This document shows positions 1 to 9,024 of a DNA stretch of 64,000 nt, in pieces. The notes beneath the pieces are model-generated. The model saw nothing but the letters and a program-made list of their open reading frames with translations. It was not told the DNA's origin and ran no database searches. Position 1 is the first letter of the stretch, and each line of letters opens with the position of its first letter. The stretch covers positions 496,001 to 560,000 of the forward strand of contig NZ_VCNC01000002.1 in assembly GCF_006210265.1 (NCBI RefSeq), written 5' to 3'. The translations under genes were made by a program, and so were the position numbers. The stretch comes from Desulfovibrio sp. UCD-KL4C (lineage in GTDB: Bacteria > Desulfobacterota > Desulfovibrionia > Desulfovibrionales > Desulfovibrionaceae).

Positions 1-377
1 CCTTTTTCAGCTTTTCGGTATAATCCCTTTGGATCTCTTTTTTTCAAAACATCCAAATGGCAATCGACAAAAACTTCGATATAATCTTCTATCAACTGAC
101 GATTTTGCTCTCTGACTTCTGCATAGGGGGAAATCATAGCAACAATTGAGATAACACCGTGTTTATTAAGTAGCTTTGAAACAAAGCCAACCCTTTTAAC
201 ATTAATATCACGATGTTCTTTTGAAAATGTAAGATCCTGAGCAAAATTATTTCTGATTATATCACCGTCAAGTAATTCAACTGCAAGATTACACTTTACA
301 ATTTCTTCATACACCCGTGACGAAATTGAGGATTTCCCCGCACCTGAAAGACCTGTAAACCAGAGAGTAAAACTCAC
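1..377 (-). CDS. cysC: Adenylylsulfate (APS) kinase, C-terminus cut by window edge
   Basis: Phosphorylates APS to PAPS in the cytoplasm. The reading frame opens at a GTG directly after an in-frame TAA, with a GGTGAGG ribosome site just upstream. The first residues give LWFTGLSGAGKSS, the P-loop of APS kinases. The family's LDGD substrate motif is present (ELLDGDIIRNNF), followed by ISPYAEVR and, at the cut end, DPKGLYRKAEK. These are the canonical APS kinase motifs, unlike the divergent copy near 53.7 kb. About 125 residues are visible; the rest lies beyond base 1. It starts 14 bases after the stop of the sugar transferase gene, so the two are probably cotranscribed. That context suggests PAPS for sulfation of a polysaccharide, which is an inference. 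A bifunctional protein with a further domain cannot be excluded. Confidence 0.88.
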   Translation of the reverse strand, partial: MSFTLWFTGLSGAGKSSISSRVYEEIVKCNLAVELLDGDIIRNNFAQDLTFSKEHRDINVKRVGFVSKLLNKHGVISIVAMISPYAEVREQNRQLIEDYIEVFVDCHLDVLKKRDPKGLYRKAEK

Positions 378-391
378 TTAAGCCTCACCGG

Positions 392-1783
392 CTATTGCCG
401 CCATGCAAAATTAAAAATTGTCTTAGCAATAATTTCCAAATCCAAAAAGACAGACCAATTTTGTAAATATTCTATATCATATGATATTCTTTTATTCATA
501 TCTTCATCAGTATGAATTTCACCTTTGTAACCGTTTATCTGCGCGAGACCTGTAATCCCAGGCTTAGAAATATGACGCAGCATATATCCAGGAACAAATT
601 TTCTGTATTCCTCATTCATTTTTACAGCATGAGGCCTCGGTCCAACTACTGACATAGTTCCTTTCAGCACATTCAAAAACTGCGGCAATTCATCAAGGCT
701 ATTCTTACGTAGAAATGATCCAAAACGTGTAATACGTGCGTCATTTCTCGTTGCTGGAACAAAATCATACCCATCTTCAAGCACTTTCATTGTTCTGAAC
801 TTATAAATTTGAAAAGGCTCCCCTTCAAGGCCATAACGCCATTGCTTAAAAAAGACAGGTCCCTTTGAAGTAAGCTTTAACCCAATGGCAATCAGCAGCA
901 TAACCGGCATGGTTGCAATCAAAATCCCCCCCCCCAGTATCAAGTCTTCACACCTTTTAAGAACTCCGCTGACACCGGCAAAAGGTGAAGATCTCAAAAC
1001 AATTGCGGCTTGACCAGCAACACGAGCAACATCACCACCCATTAAATGCTTAAACAACGACATATCAGGGAAAAAAAAGACTTGTGCAGTAGAGTCTTCA
1101 AGACCGTGCAATAGCTCATTTAAAAGAGGTTCTTCCCCCATTGGTAAAGCCAAATACACAAGCTGAATATTATTGTTTTTAACGTATCTAGGGAGTTCTT
1201 CGATACTTCCAAGGCAAAAAGAAGATCCTTCGTAATGACTGTCATCAGTGTCAAAAAAACCCTCAACGCGTATTCCAGCCCAAGGATTATCTGAAACCCA
1301 ATCTGCCAGTGATGCGCCTATTTTACCTGTTCCGGCAATAACAACACTAGTACTGCCGCCATTATCTAAAAGCCATTTAAAGAAAATTTTTTTTACCAAG
1401 ACACGTTCCAAACACATTACTGTCGGCCATATGAACAGCCAAAGCAGTATGACACGTCGTGAATACAGGCTAGAAACTTTAAATAAATAACCAAGCATAA
1501 GCATGGTTGAAAAAACAAAAAAGACACCGATAATTATTCGGTTGCACTCAGAAATAATATCTGAACTGGCCCAGTCTTTATAGACTCCAACCATCTGGAA
1601 ATTTGATAAAATCAATACAATAGTTGTAACAATAAGCAAAGCCATTTGAGGAGATTTTTCGGCAAAAGGCTCAGGCCAAAAAGAAAAATATAGAACAAGC
1701 AGAACACCGACACCAAACGTGGCATCTAAAATTCTATGAACAGGCTTCAACATCGCAGCAGGAACTCTGAATTTTCTATCCAC
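392..1783 (-). CDS. Polyprenyl glycosylphosphotransferase (undecaprenyl-phosphate sugar transferase)
   Basis: Inner membrane enzyme that starts exopolysaccharide repeat synthesis by moving a sugar-1-phosphate from a nucleotide sugar to undecaprenyl phosphate. The N-terminal third is hydrophobic (about four to five membrane segments), followed by a Rossmann-like CoA-binding_3 region (VIAGTGKIGASLADW) and a further membrane segment. The C-terminal catalytic domain has KFRTMK, LRKNSLDELPQ and VVGPRPH, the hallmark motifs of the bacterial sugar transferase family (WbaP/EpsB type). The GTG at 1783 is preferred because AGGAGG lies just upstream; an upstream TTG at 1801 would translate the ribosome site itself. 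A terminator separates it from the TPR gene upstream, so it is probably its own unit with cysC. The sugar specificity cannot be read. Confidence 0.9.
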   Translation of the reverse strand: MDRKFRVPAAMLKPVHRILDATFGVGVLLVLYFSFWPEPFAEKSPQMALLIVTTIVLILSNFQMVGVYKDWASSDIISECNRIIIGVFFVFSTMLMLGYLFKVSSLYSRRVILLWLFIWPTVMCLERVLVKKIFFKWLLDNGGSTSVVIAGTGKIGASLADWVSDNPWAGIRVEGFFDTDDSHYEGSSFCLGSIEELPRYVKNNNIQLVYLALPMGEEPLLNELLHGLEDSTAQVFFFPDMSLFKHLMGGDVARVAGQAAIVLRSSPFAGVSGVLKRCEDLILGGGILIATMPVMLLIAIGLKLTSKGPVFFKQWRYGLEGEPFQIYKFRTMKVLEDGYDFVPATRNDARITRFGSFLRKNSLDELPQFLNVLKGTMSVVGPRPHAVKMNEEYRKFVPGYMLRHISKPGITGLAQINGYKGEIHTDEDMNKRISYDIEYLQNWSVFLDLEIIAKTIFNFAWRQ

Positions 1784-1882
1784 ATTTCCTCCTGAATACA
1801 AAAATTGACTCGTTAAAAGTTTTAATTGGAATTATTTGACCCGAACATACTGTTTTTTTATGAAAATCATATTATTTTTAAC

Positions 1883-1916
1883 AAAAAAAGGGAAGATCGT
1901 TTGTAACGGTCTTCCC
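1883..1916 (-). terminator. Rho-independent terminator after the TPR lipoprotein gene
   Basis: Arms at 1890-1901 and 1905-1916 (GGGAAGACCGTT paired with AACGATCTTCCC, read on the minus strand) enclose a 3-base loop and are followed by seven T. It sits downstream of the TPR gene and ends the exosortase operon. Confidence 0.85.
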
Positions 1917-1942
1917 CTACATAATACAATTAAGATAATTAG

Positions 1943-4318
1943 CTATAATCTTACAAGAAGACTCTTAACTTGTTGCTTTTCAGGAAAATTATCCTGAGTT
2001 TTGAGTAAATTCGTTAACATTTTTTTAGCTTCATCTTTTTTACCATTCCGAGAAAAGACCAAAGCTTTATGATACACAGCTGCAGAAAAGTCAGGAGCAA
2101 TTTGCAAAGCAGTATTTAATACATGGAGAGACTCTTCATAATCTCCTTTCAGATACAATACATATCCCAAGGTATCGAGAGCCTCAGGATTTTGGCTGCT
2201 TGCTGCTATTTTAGCAAATTTTAATGCCTGTGCAATATCTGCAGCATTATCTGAGAAATGCTCGGCCAATAGATAAGCAAGGTTATTAGCTGCCAGCTTG
2301 AATTCTGGAAATTTAACTAATAAGCGGGAATAAGTATCTTTTGCCTTTTTATAATTATTTTCCTTTTCATAAAGTAAACCAATAATAAACAATGGAGCCG
2401 GATTTGTTTCATCTTTTTTTACAACATTTTCAAATTTTATAATCCCCTTCTTAATTTCATGCTGTGCGGCATAAATATCGCCGATCCTCATGTAGGAGAC
2501 TAACCAGTTTGGAGCAAACTCAATAGCTTTAAAATAACTTTCCTCAGCTTTAGCAAAATGGCCTCTGCGACTATGTACTCCGCCAAGCATCTCATATAAT
2601 CTTGCGTTATCAGGATACTGTTTCAACATTTTGTTACAAAACTTAATAGCAGCAGTATATTTATTCTGATCGACCAGAATATCAATCTTGCCTTGAATTG
2701 CAACCAGTGAATCAGGAGTAATATTTAGAGCATCGTTGTAATATTGTTCAGCTAGATTTTTTTTACCTTCTTTTATCGCAAGTTCGGCTGATTTCAGAAA
2801 ACCAATTGATGACTTAGGAAAACGGGTTACGATATTAGTAAATGTTCTCTTCGCTAAATTGTAATCCCCTTTCATTGTATAAACATCTCCTATCGCAGCG
2901 AGAATATTAATATCATCCGGACGCTTTTCTTTTAAACGTTGAAGTTCCAAAATAGCTTGCTGCCAATCCTTGCGGTCGAGATACGCATTTATCAGAGTTT
3001 CACGGGCCGGAGCATATCCAGCGTCAAGCGAGATAGCATCCTTTAAATTTTCAATTGCTATTCCAACTTCATCATTTGCAAGATGTGCTTTTGCAAGCAA
3101 AACATGTGCAGGAGCACTTTGAGGATTATCCCTTAACACTTGCCTGAACTCTGAAACAGCTTCCCGACCTTCACCTTCGAGAAGATAAATCTGACCTCTT
3201 AAGTAATGAGCTTCTCCATCTTTAGGATTTCGATTAACAACAAGGTTAAGCTGCTCCAACGCCTTTCCGACTTCATTCATATTAAGATATAAAGTCGCAA
3301 GTTTTTTGCGATAAACGACATTATCACCACCTTCAGGATCAATTGCTGCACCATCTTCAAGTACAGATACAGCTTCATTCTGATTTCCCTTATTCAAGTA
3401 AATACTTGATAAAGCCGAACGTAGCGGTAAAGACGCATTGTTCAAATGTAACCCGTCTTTAAGAGTTGCTATAGCCAAATCATACTTTTTACTTGCAGAC
3501 AGCAGTTGTGCATACAATACTCTATAATTATCTTTTTCAGGATACTTACTTACAAGAACTGACATCAACTCTTCAGCACGCTTTGTCATACTTATAGAAG
3601 AATAATACTGGGCTGCGAAAAGAATAAAGCGCGGTTCTTCGTTCCCAGATTTCAACATTTTTTCTACAAATTTTTCAGCCTTTTGCGGTTCTTTACGATC
3701 TCGGTATAAAGCAGAAATATTCATAAGCAACGCAGTGCTGGATGGAATTTGAGAAATACCTTTAATTAAAACTGCTTCAGCCTTATCAAGGCTATTCTGC
3801 CGATAATAAAGTCTACTAAGAGCAAGATATATATCAGCATTTCTCGGATCTTCATTTAAAGCCGCAGTTAACAGATTCTCAGCTTCATCATATTTTTTGC
3901 GCTCTGAAAGAACAGAAGATAAAACTAGGCGTGCCTTAACATTCGAGGAGTCAACATTCAGAACATTTCGAGCCATATCACTGGCATTATCATAATCTTT
4001 AGCCAGTAGATAAAGTTTGCTAAGTTCTACTTTTGCCTCAATCAGACTAGGATCAAATTCTACTGCATATTTGAAATTGGCAAAAGCACTTTGAAAGTTA
4101 CCTTCTTCCAGCGCAAGTTTTCCAAAAAGCAACCTGCATGAGCCGCACTCAGGATCAATAGCTATTGCATTTTTCAATTCCAAGCGTGATTCTGTAAACT
4201 TTTTTTGTTTGTAATATTCTACAGCCTTATTATAAAAATCTTCACGCCTTTGCTCACATCCTGTAAAAACAGAAAAAATTACAGCTACTAAAACCCATAA
4301 AATTATTAACTTACGCAT
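1943..4318 (-). CDS. TPR-repeat lipoprotein of exosortase/PEP-CTERM loci (PrsT-like)
   Basis: 791 residues. The N-terminus is a lipoprotein signal peptide with lipobox FTGC at about residues 17-20, so it should be anchored in a membrane facing the periplasm. The rest is at least 18 tandem tetratricopeptide repeats, for example units built around DPRNADIYLALSRLY and NPQSAPAHVLLAKA. Such long TPR lipoproteins are typical partners of exosortase systems (PEP-CTERM TPR lipoprotein, PrsT), where they are thought to scaffold polysaccharide assembly or sorting. The gene lies 39 bases after the exosortase gene on the same strand and is followed by a terminator, which supports an exosortase-TPR operon. 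No enzymatic motif was seen. Confidence 0.85.
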   Translation of the reverse strand: MRKLIILWVLVAVIFSVFTGCEQRREDFYNKAVEYYKQKKFTESRLELKNAIAIDPECGSCRLLFGKLALEEGNFQSAFANFKYAVEFDPSLIEAKVELSKLYLLAKDYDNASDMARNVLNVDSSNVKARLVLSSVLSERKKYDEAENLLTAALNEDPRNADIYLALSRLYYRQNSLDKAEAVLIKGISQIPSSTALLMNISALYRDRKEPQKAEKFVEKMLKSGNEEPRFILFAAQYYSSISMTKRAEELMSVLVSKYPEKDNYRVLYAQLLSASKKYDLAIATLKDGLHLNNASLPLRSALSSIYLNKGNQNEAVSVLEDGAAIDPEGGDNVVYRKKLATLYLNMNEVGKALEQLNLVVNRNPKDGEAHYLRGQIYLLEGEGREAVSEFRQVLRDNPQSAPAHVLLAKAHLANDEVGIAIENLKDAISLDAGYAPARETLINAYLDRKDWQQAILELQRLKEKRPDDINILAAIGDVYTMKGDYNLAKRTFTNIVTRFPKSSIGFLKSAELAIKEGKKNLAEQYYNDALNITPDSLVAIQGKIDILVDQNKYTAAIKFCNKMLKQYPDNARLYEMLGGVHSRRGHFAKAEESYFKAIEFAPNWLVSYMRIGDIYAAQHEIKKGIIKFENVVKKDETNPAPLFIIGLLYEKENNYKKAKDTYSRLLVKFPEFKLAANNLAYLLAEHFSDNAADIAQALKFAKIAASSQNPEALDTLGYVLYLKGDYEESLHVLNTALQIAPDFSAAVYHKALVFSRNGKKDEAKKMLTNLLKTQDNFPEKQQVKSLLVRL

Positions 4319-4357
4319 TTTACCCTTCTAAATTATCTTTAGTAATTAAAAAACTAA

Positions 4358-5869
4358 TTAATTTGGAATATATTTATTTAAAATTATTGAGAAATTTCCA
4401 ATAAAAGAATTAAGTATCTGTTGCCCATGCTGAACAGTTTCTCCATCTTTTAAAAGCAGTTCAACCCTAATCAAAGCTCCGTCTGTACGATTTTTTTTAA
4501 TAGAATCAAGCGCAAGATATACTTTATTCAAATACTCATTTGTAATAATTCTGCCCCTCTGCTGAAACCAATATAAAGCCAATAAACGTGACCCTGGTTT
4601 TTCAAGTAGCAAGCTTCTTACACGAAACGCTCTTCCATCTTTTAAATCAGCGGGAAGATCTTTTGACGATGATAATCCCCAGCCGTCCCCGCCTAAAAGA
4701 CAACTAATCGGATTATGTGCAGCTCGTTGCGGTTCTTGAAAATTGTAATAAGATATCAAAACAAGAATAGCTCTACCAGAGTTTTTATTGCGATAAACAG
4801 CGGTAAAATAGTCATCCGCCCCCAAAGACTCAATGATTTTATTATCAAAATACTGCCTTTCTCCTGCATATGATCCAATGCTCAGTGGAAAGTTATTAAA
4901 CGACATGCGATCAGGGATAACCCTTGCAGACACTAAACTTTCATTAAACATAAACATTCCAGCAAAAAACACTGCCATTACTATAACATGCACGACTGAA
5001 TTAGATCCATTATTCCTGTTTAATGACGAATATGATTCAACTCGCTTTATAGATTCCTTTGCCCCGAAAAGGTTAAGAATCAAACTGAGCAAAACCAAAA
5101 AGGAAATTGAAAGAAGATAAATAATTATTCCAGAAGCTTCGTGGAAAAAGTTATGAGCTGTCTCAACCGAGATATTACGCGCAATGTATCCAACTATTGC
5201 AATTCGTAAAGCATTAGTAATAATAGCAATAGGAATAGTCGTAACAAAAATAATAAACCGTTGCCATGGCCTCTTATTAAACCAATACCCTATGAGAATA
5301 CCTAACAAAATTGTAGGAAAGACATAACGAAGTCCGCTACAAGCGTCCACGACGTGAAGCTTTATCATTCCTAAATCAATTACGTTACCTTCTCTATATA
5401 CTGGAATATCAATTAGTTGCATAATTCTAACTGAAAGGTCAGATGAAATAAGACGCAATTTAAAAGTAAGCATCCTGTTAATAAAAGGTGGCGGCGGAAT
5501 GAAAAAAGCGAGAATAGCCAGTGGAAAAAAGAATGCTTTCATCGATTTTAAACCAAAAACAAACAGCACTATAACAACAATAGAGAGCCACATTGAAACA
5601 AAAACTAGAGCATCAACTGACCCCGCTTTCCCTATAAAAAAAAGAACTGCAACAACAAGCAAAGCAACATAGCCTGATTTAACTGAAGGAGTTAAAATTT
5701 TAGGAAGCATGTCTCTTCGCTGCCATGCTATGTAAAGAGCAAGCGGAACAACAATCCAACAATAAGAATAATCGTCAGTGTTCCAGCGCCTCAGGAGCGA
5801 AGGAAATGAGTTTAAATAAAGCACAATCCACGCAGCAAAGACACTTATAAAAGAGAAAATAGCAGCCAC
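4358..5869 (-). CDS. Exosortase fused to an EpsI domain (exosortase D-like)
   Basis: 503 residues. The N-terminal 270 residues form a polytopic exosortase with the conserved triad visible: Cys177 in DACSGLR, Arg222 in NALRIA and His243 in FHEASG. It should cleave C-terminal PEP-CTERM-like sorting tags at the inner membrane and transfer the protein onward. After a membrane segment near 291-308, the C-terminal 200 residues form an EpsI domain, with ISYYNFQEPQRAAHNP and CLLGGDGWGL (family pattern HxPxxC..GxGW). The fused layout is that of the VPLPA-CTERM exosortase class (XrtD), as far as I recall; the exact class needs a profile search. GTG start at 5869 with AGGAG upstream. It heads an operon with the TPR lipoprotein. 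Confidence 0.9.
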   Translation of the reverse strand: MAAIFSFISVFAAWIVLYLNSFPSLLRRWNTDDYSYCWIVVPLALYIAWQRRDMLPKILTPSVKSGYVALLVVAVLFFIGKAGSVDALVFVSMWLSIVVIVLFVFGLKSMKAFFFPLAILAFFIPPPPFINRMLTFKLRLISSDLSVRIMQLIDIPVYREGNVIDLGMIKLHVVDACSGLRYVFPTILLGILIGYWFNKRPWQRFIIFVTTIPIAIITNALRIAIVGYIARNISVETAHNFFHEASGIIIYLLSISFLVLLSLILNLFGAKESIKRVESYSSLNRNNGSNSVVHVIVMAVFFAGMFMFNESLVSARVIPDRMSFNNFPLSIGSYAGERQYFDNKIIESLGADDYFTAVYRNKNSGRAILVLISYYNFQEPQRAAHNPISCLLGGDGWGLSSSKDLPADLKDGRAFRVRSLLLEKPGSRLLALYWFQQRGRIITNEYLNKVYLALDSIKKNRTDGALIRVELLLKDGETVQHGQQILNSFIGNFSIILNKYIPN

Positions 5870-6009
5870 TAATACTTTACTCCTCGATTCCGGACCTTGT
5901 TATATAAATATTTTAAAATTTAGAAATAACGTTTCAAATACTTGAATAAGGTATAGCAAAAAAAATATATAATCAAAAACAGTAAATACTTAGAATTTTT
6001 ATCATCATT

Positions 6010-7977
6010 CTAATAAAGTATTTTTGTAATTAAAGATGAATCACCTTCGATTTGCACTTCTGAGACAACTGTTACGCTTGGCACCTTTATTCCAAAACTG
6101 CGCGAAACCCACCCAGAAGGAATTTCAGAGTTTCCGCATACAATTCTGACTAAAGCGGACTCCCCGAATAGCAATTCCAGCTTTACACCATTATTTGAAG
6201 CAATAATTCTATGTGGTCCATCAAATATAACTTCACACTTCTCACTAAAATGCCAAAAAGTTTCCACAAAATGAGCTTCTTTACAATGGATATGATCCTG
6301 AACAACAATTTGCTGTCCAGCTTTATTAAGCGATATTACTCTTTCATGTGTCACAGAATCGTTTAAACGTTCATAACCATTATGCCTACCGCGAAAATTT
6401 TCAATACTTTGATCAAAATGAACTTCTCCTTCTGAACGTGCGTGAGTTTTCCATAGAAAATCTCCCCCCTGTTCACTTTGATCACACCTATCTATCCGCA
6501 CCGTATTATGAGCAGAAGTTCCGCGAAAATATTCGCGCCATGCAGGTTTACTATTATAAACATATGTTCCAGGATCAATTAGAAATTCGCGTTTTTTGTA
6601 GCTCAAATATATAGATAAAGCATCTGCATGGCCGTGTGCAGCAAGTCTTCCATAGCCAAGAGGCCCAGAGTAAACAACAATGAAAAGTTCTAATTCTGAA
6701 GAAAAATTGTCACCTAAAATATAATAACCACCATTTTCAAAACTTCGTTTGAACAGAATATTTTCTGCAGAGATAAGAGGTTTAATGGAATCACGATCTA
6801 TCCCTGTCAAACAAACAGATTTAAGATCATATCCCCCAGCGCGACTTAAAAAATCATCACGCGAAAACAAATATCCAGCAGTTGCAAGGATGGACTTATA
6901 AGGATCAGATTCAGAATATAGTCCAAGGCCAGTCACATTTCCATCATCAGCATCGCCGATCAGGGGTAAGTTTCCAGATCCATTAGTCATCGACGCAATG
7001 AAACTTACCATATTCTCAATAGTATTAATGTAAGACTCAGAAAATGCTTTTTTGTCTGCCAGGTAGGAAATTAGAAAAAAATCAATGACAAATTGCTGAT
7101 ATGAAATTGCCTGTTCCTTATCAACTCCATCAGAAAAGATTTGCCTATCTGCTTCCTGTTCAAGTATTTGCAAAGCTCTGGATTTCCATTTTTTACAATT
7201 CTTCCAAAACGGCCAAGTTGTGCACGCGATGAAAACTCCAGCCGCTTCACCTATAAGATGATTATTAGCGGACGATCCTTTTGAATACCAAGCGTCAATG
7301 AAATGCATGTGCTGAAAAATAGAAGTAAGCCATCTATCACGAAATTTATGCCCTGCAGCTCCTTTAAACAAAGGTGAATTAATCCCTCCTATATACTGCC
7401 ATGCAATGCTCCAATTTATAAGCCTGACACCTATCTCAAGAGAACTATTCCAATTAACTCCCAGCATATACGGGCACTGATCAAGCCATGATTCAATCAT
7501 CAAATGAACTGCTTTAATATATTTCTCATCCCCTGTTACATGCCACGCACGGGCTAAAGGAACTACTTGAAGAAATCGAGAAATCTCCCAAATATATTTA
7601 ATATCTCCGCAAAATGATTGATTTTTAAAATCTAATTTCTTACCAAATTTAAGAGGACAGGTAACTCCAGTGAGAGGGTCAGTATTCCACTCAGGGACAA
7701 TACAGGGGAATTTGTCTTCAAGAGCAAAAAGAACCAGTCCCTCATTTAGAACAGAATCTGCCGAAGAAATGATGAGTTGCTTAACAGACTCCAATCCATT
7801 CATCGAAAGCCATATTTCACCATCACTATTTAAATCAGTGTAAGGAATTTTGGACGCGGTCAAGAAGCCTACAGATTCTAAATATGCTCTACATTTATTG
7901 CGTAGGCGGCATAAATTTTCTATAGGGCCCATAGCCTTAAACCTGTTTACAAACCATACAAATTTATAAGATTTCAT
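6010..7977 (-). CDS. Heparinase II/III-like / alginate lyase family protein
   Basis: 655 residues. The N-terminal half is an alpha-helical barrel-like region (WSIAWQYIGG, GSSANNHLIGEAAG with the conserved NNH pattern, and DADDGN). The C-terminal half is beta-rich, with AHGHADALSIYLSY and IDPGTYVYNSK, the signature of the heparinase II/III-like lyase domain. No signal peptide is evident at the start (MKSYKFVWFVNRFKAMGP), so export is uncertain. Such proteins accompany exosortase and exopolysaccharide loci, where they may trim or modify an acidic polymer. It lies between the exosortase gene and the dead polymerase gene on the same strand. Substrate unknown. Confidence 0.85.
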   Translation of the reverse strand: MKSYKFVWFVNRFKAMGPIENLCRLRNKCRAYLESVGFLTASKIPYTDLNSDGEIWLSMNGLESVKQLIISSADSVLNEGLVLFALEDKFPCIVPEWNTDPLTGVTCPLKFGKKLDFKNQSFCGDIKYIWEISRFLQVVPLARAWHVTGDEKYIKAVHLMIESWLDQCPYMLGVNWNSSLEIGVRLINWSIAWQYIGGINSPLFKGAAGHKFRDRWLTSIFQHMHFIDAWYSKGSSANNHLIGEAAGVFIACTTWPFWKNCKKWKSRALQILEQEADRQIFSDGVDKEQAISYQQFVIDFFLISYLADKKAFSESYINTIENMVSFIASMTNGSGNLPLIGDADDGNVTGLGLYSESDPYKSILATAGYLFSRDDFLSRAGGYDLKSVCLTGIDRDSIKPLISAENILFKRSFENGGYYILGDNFSSELELFIVVYSGPLGYGRLAAHGHADALSIYLSYKKREFLIDPGTYVYNSKPAWREYFRGTSAHNTVRIDRCDQSEQGGDFLWKTHARSEGEVHFDQSIENFRGRHNGYERLNDSVTHERVISLNKAGQQIVVQDHIHCKEAHFVETFWHFSEKCEVIFDGPHRIIASNNGVKLELLFGESALVRIVCGNSEIPSGWVSRSFGIKVPSVTVVSEVQIEGDSSLITKILY

Positions 7978-8003
7978 CAGTACCTACTGTAAAAGAGTAA
8001 AAA

Positions 8004-8899
8004 TTAATAACGAATCCTTTTTGTTGCCTCTTTTTCAGCAATATCCATACTATAATCATAGGTCGGCAATTCTACATATGAAAGGACAGCATAAAAAAGC
8101 TGCCCTAGACCAAACTTCGTAATAGACCTATTACTTGCAAAATTCATAAAAATTAACAGTAATAAAAAAGGCCAAAAAAAGTATCGTTCTTTGTCTTTAA
8201 GCTACCGGATCTTCCTGAAAATACATAGCTACATCCCTAAATAAATCAACAATTCTACTATCCCAGTCTGCATCATCACTTCAAGGAAGTCATTATGACT
8301 ATTCCAAACATTTTCTCAAGGTTGGGCATCCATATGCGAGGACGACCAAATCCAAACGATTCAGCTTTAGCTCTTCCGCTTGCTGAGTCAACCATATCAA
8401 AGAAAATTGTGTACGAAGTCGCTGCAAAAATAACCCATAAGACTGCTAATATTCCAGTAAGAACAAGTAATAATTTTTTATTTCTCTTAAACAAATAATA
8501 ATAAACAAAAACCATCATCCTATAAGAGCTGTTCGCATATAACTCTTATACAAACAATATATAGCAAGTGATCCAAGCACCATAAAGAACAAAAACAATA
8601 TTTTTCTTTGTCGCAAAACCATCAAAAAATTCGGTTACATTCAAACCGAGAATCAGTCAGCCGACATCTATAGACATTATGGGCCGAAACAAAAAAAAGA
8701 GTGGCAATAATAAAGTCATAAATTCCTTCCAAGAATTATCAAAATTACTATAATACCAAATAAGTTGTCTAACTGATCTCAAATGAACAACGCACACCTT
8801 CAACAGAAGCTATTTGCGCCATATAAATACATGAAAAGGCATCAACACTCCAGCCGCTGATTCTAACTTAATTGAAGCATTTCTTAAACCAATTGTAAC
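8004..8899 (-). pseudogene. Degraded O-antigen ligase/Wzy-type polysaccharide polymerase
   Basis: Minus-strand translation gives a series of membrane-protein pieces in changing frames. In order: VTIGLRNASIK and MPFHVFIW (8899-8810); HLRSVRQLIWYYSNFDNSWKEF and LPLFFLFRP (about 8800-8657); ILGLNVTEFFDGF (from 8653); FMVLGSLAIYCLYKSYMRTALIG (to 8517); FVYYYLFKRN through GRPRIW (8518-8276); HNDFLEVMMQTGIVELL (near 8295-8232); and a tail ending EKEATKRIRY at 8004. SRTA-like, GRxxIW and HNDFLE motifs in this order are typical of O-antigen ligase/Wzy proteins. At least five frame changes or stops separate them, and the total is shorter than the usual 400 or more residues, so part is probably also deleted. 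It lies 27 bases upstream of the heparinase-like gene. Confidence 0.82.
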
Positions 8900-9024
8900 C
8901 AGTCGGTAACAATATAATATATTATGGATGTAATGTCCCCTCAACACCAACAAGGGATGGAATTGCAGAGGTACTTAAATTTATATTTGAGATATTGATA
9001 TTATATAATGGAGCTTAAGTTACC

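Noticed and set aside
8276-8518. An 80-residue membrane protein as its own gene
   Set aside because: Pieces on both sides continue the same polymerase-like protein in other frames, so this is a fragment of a broken gene.
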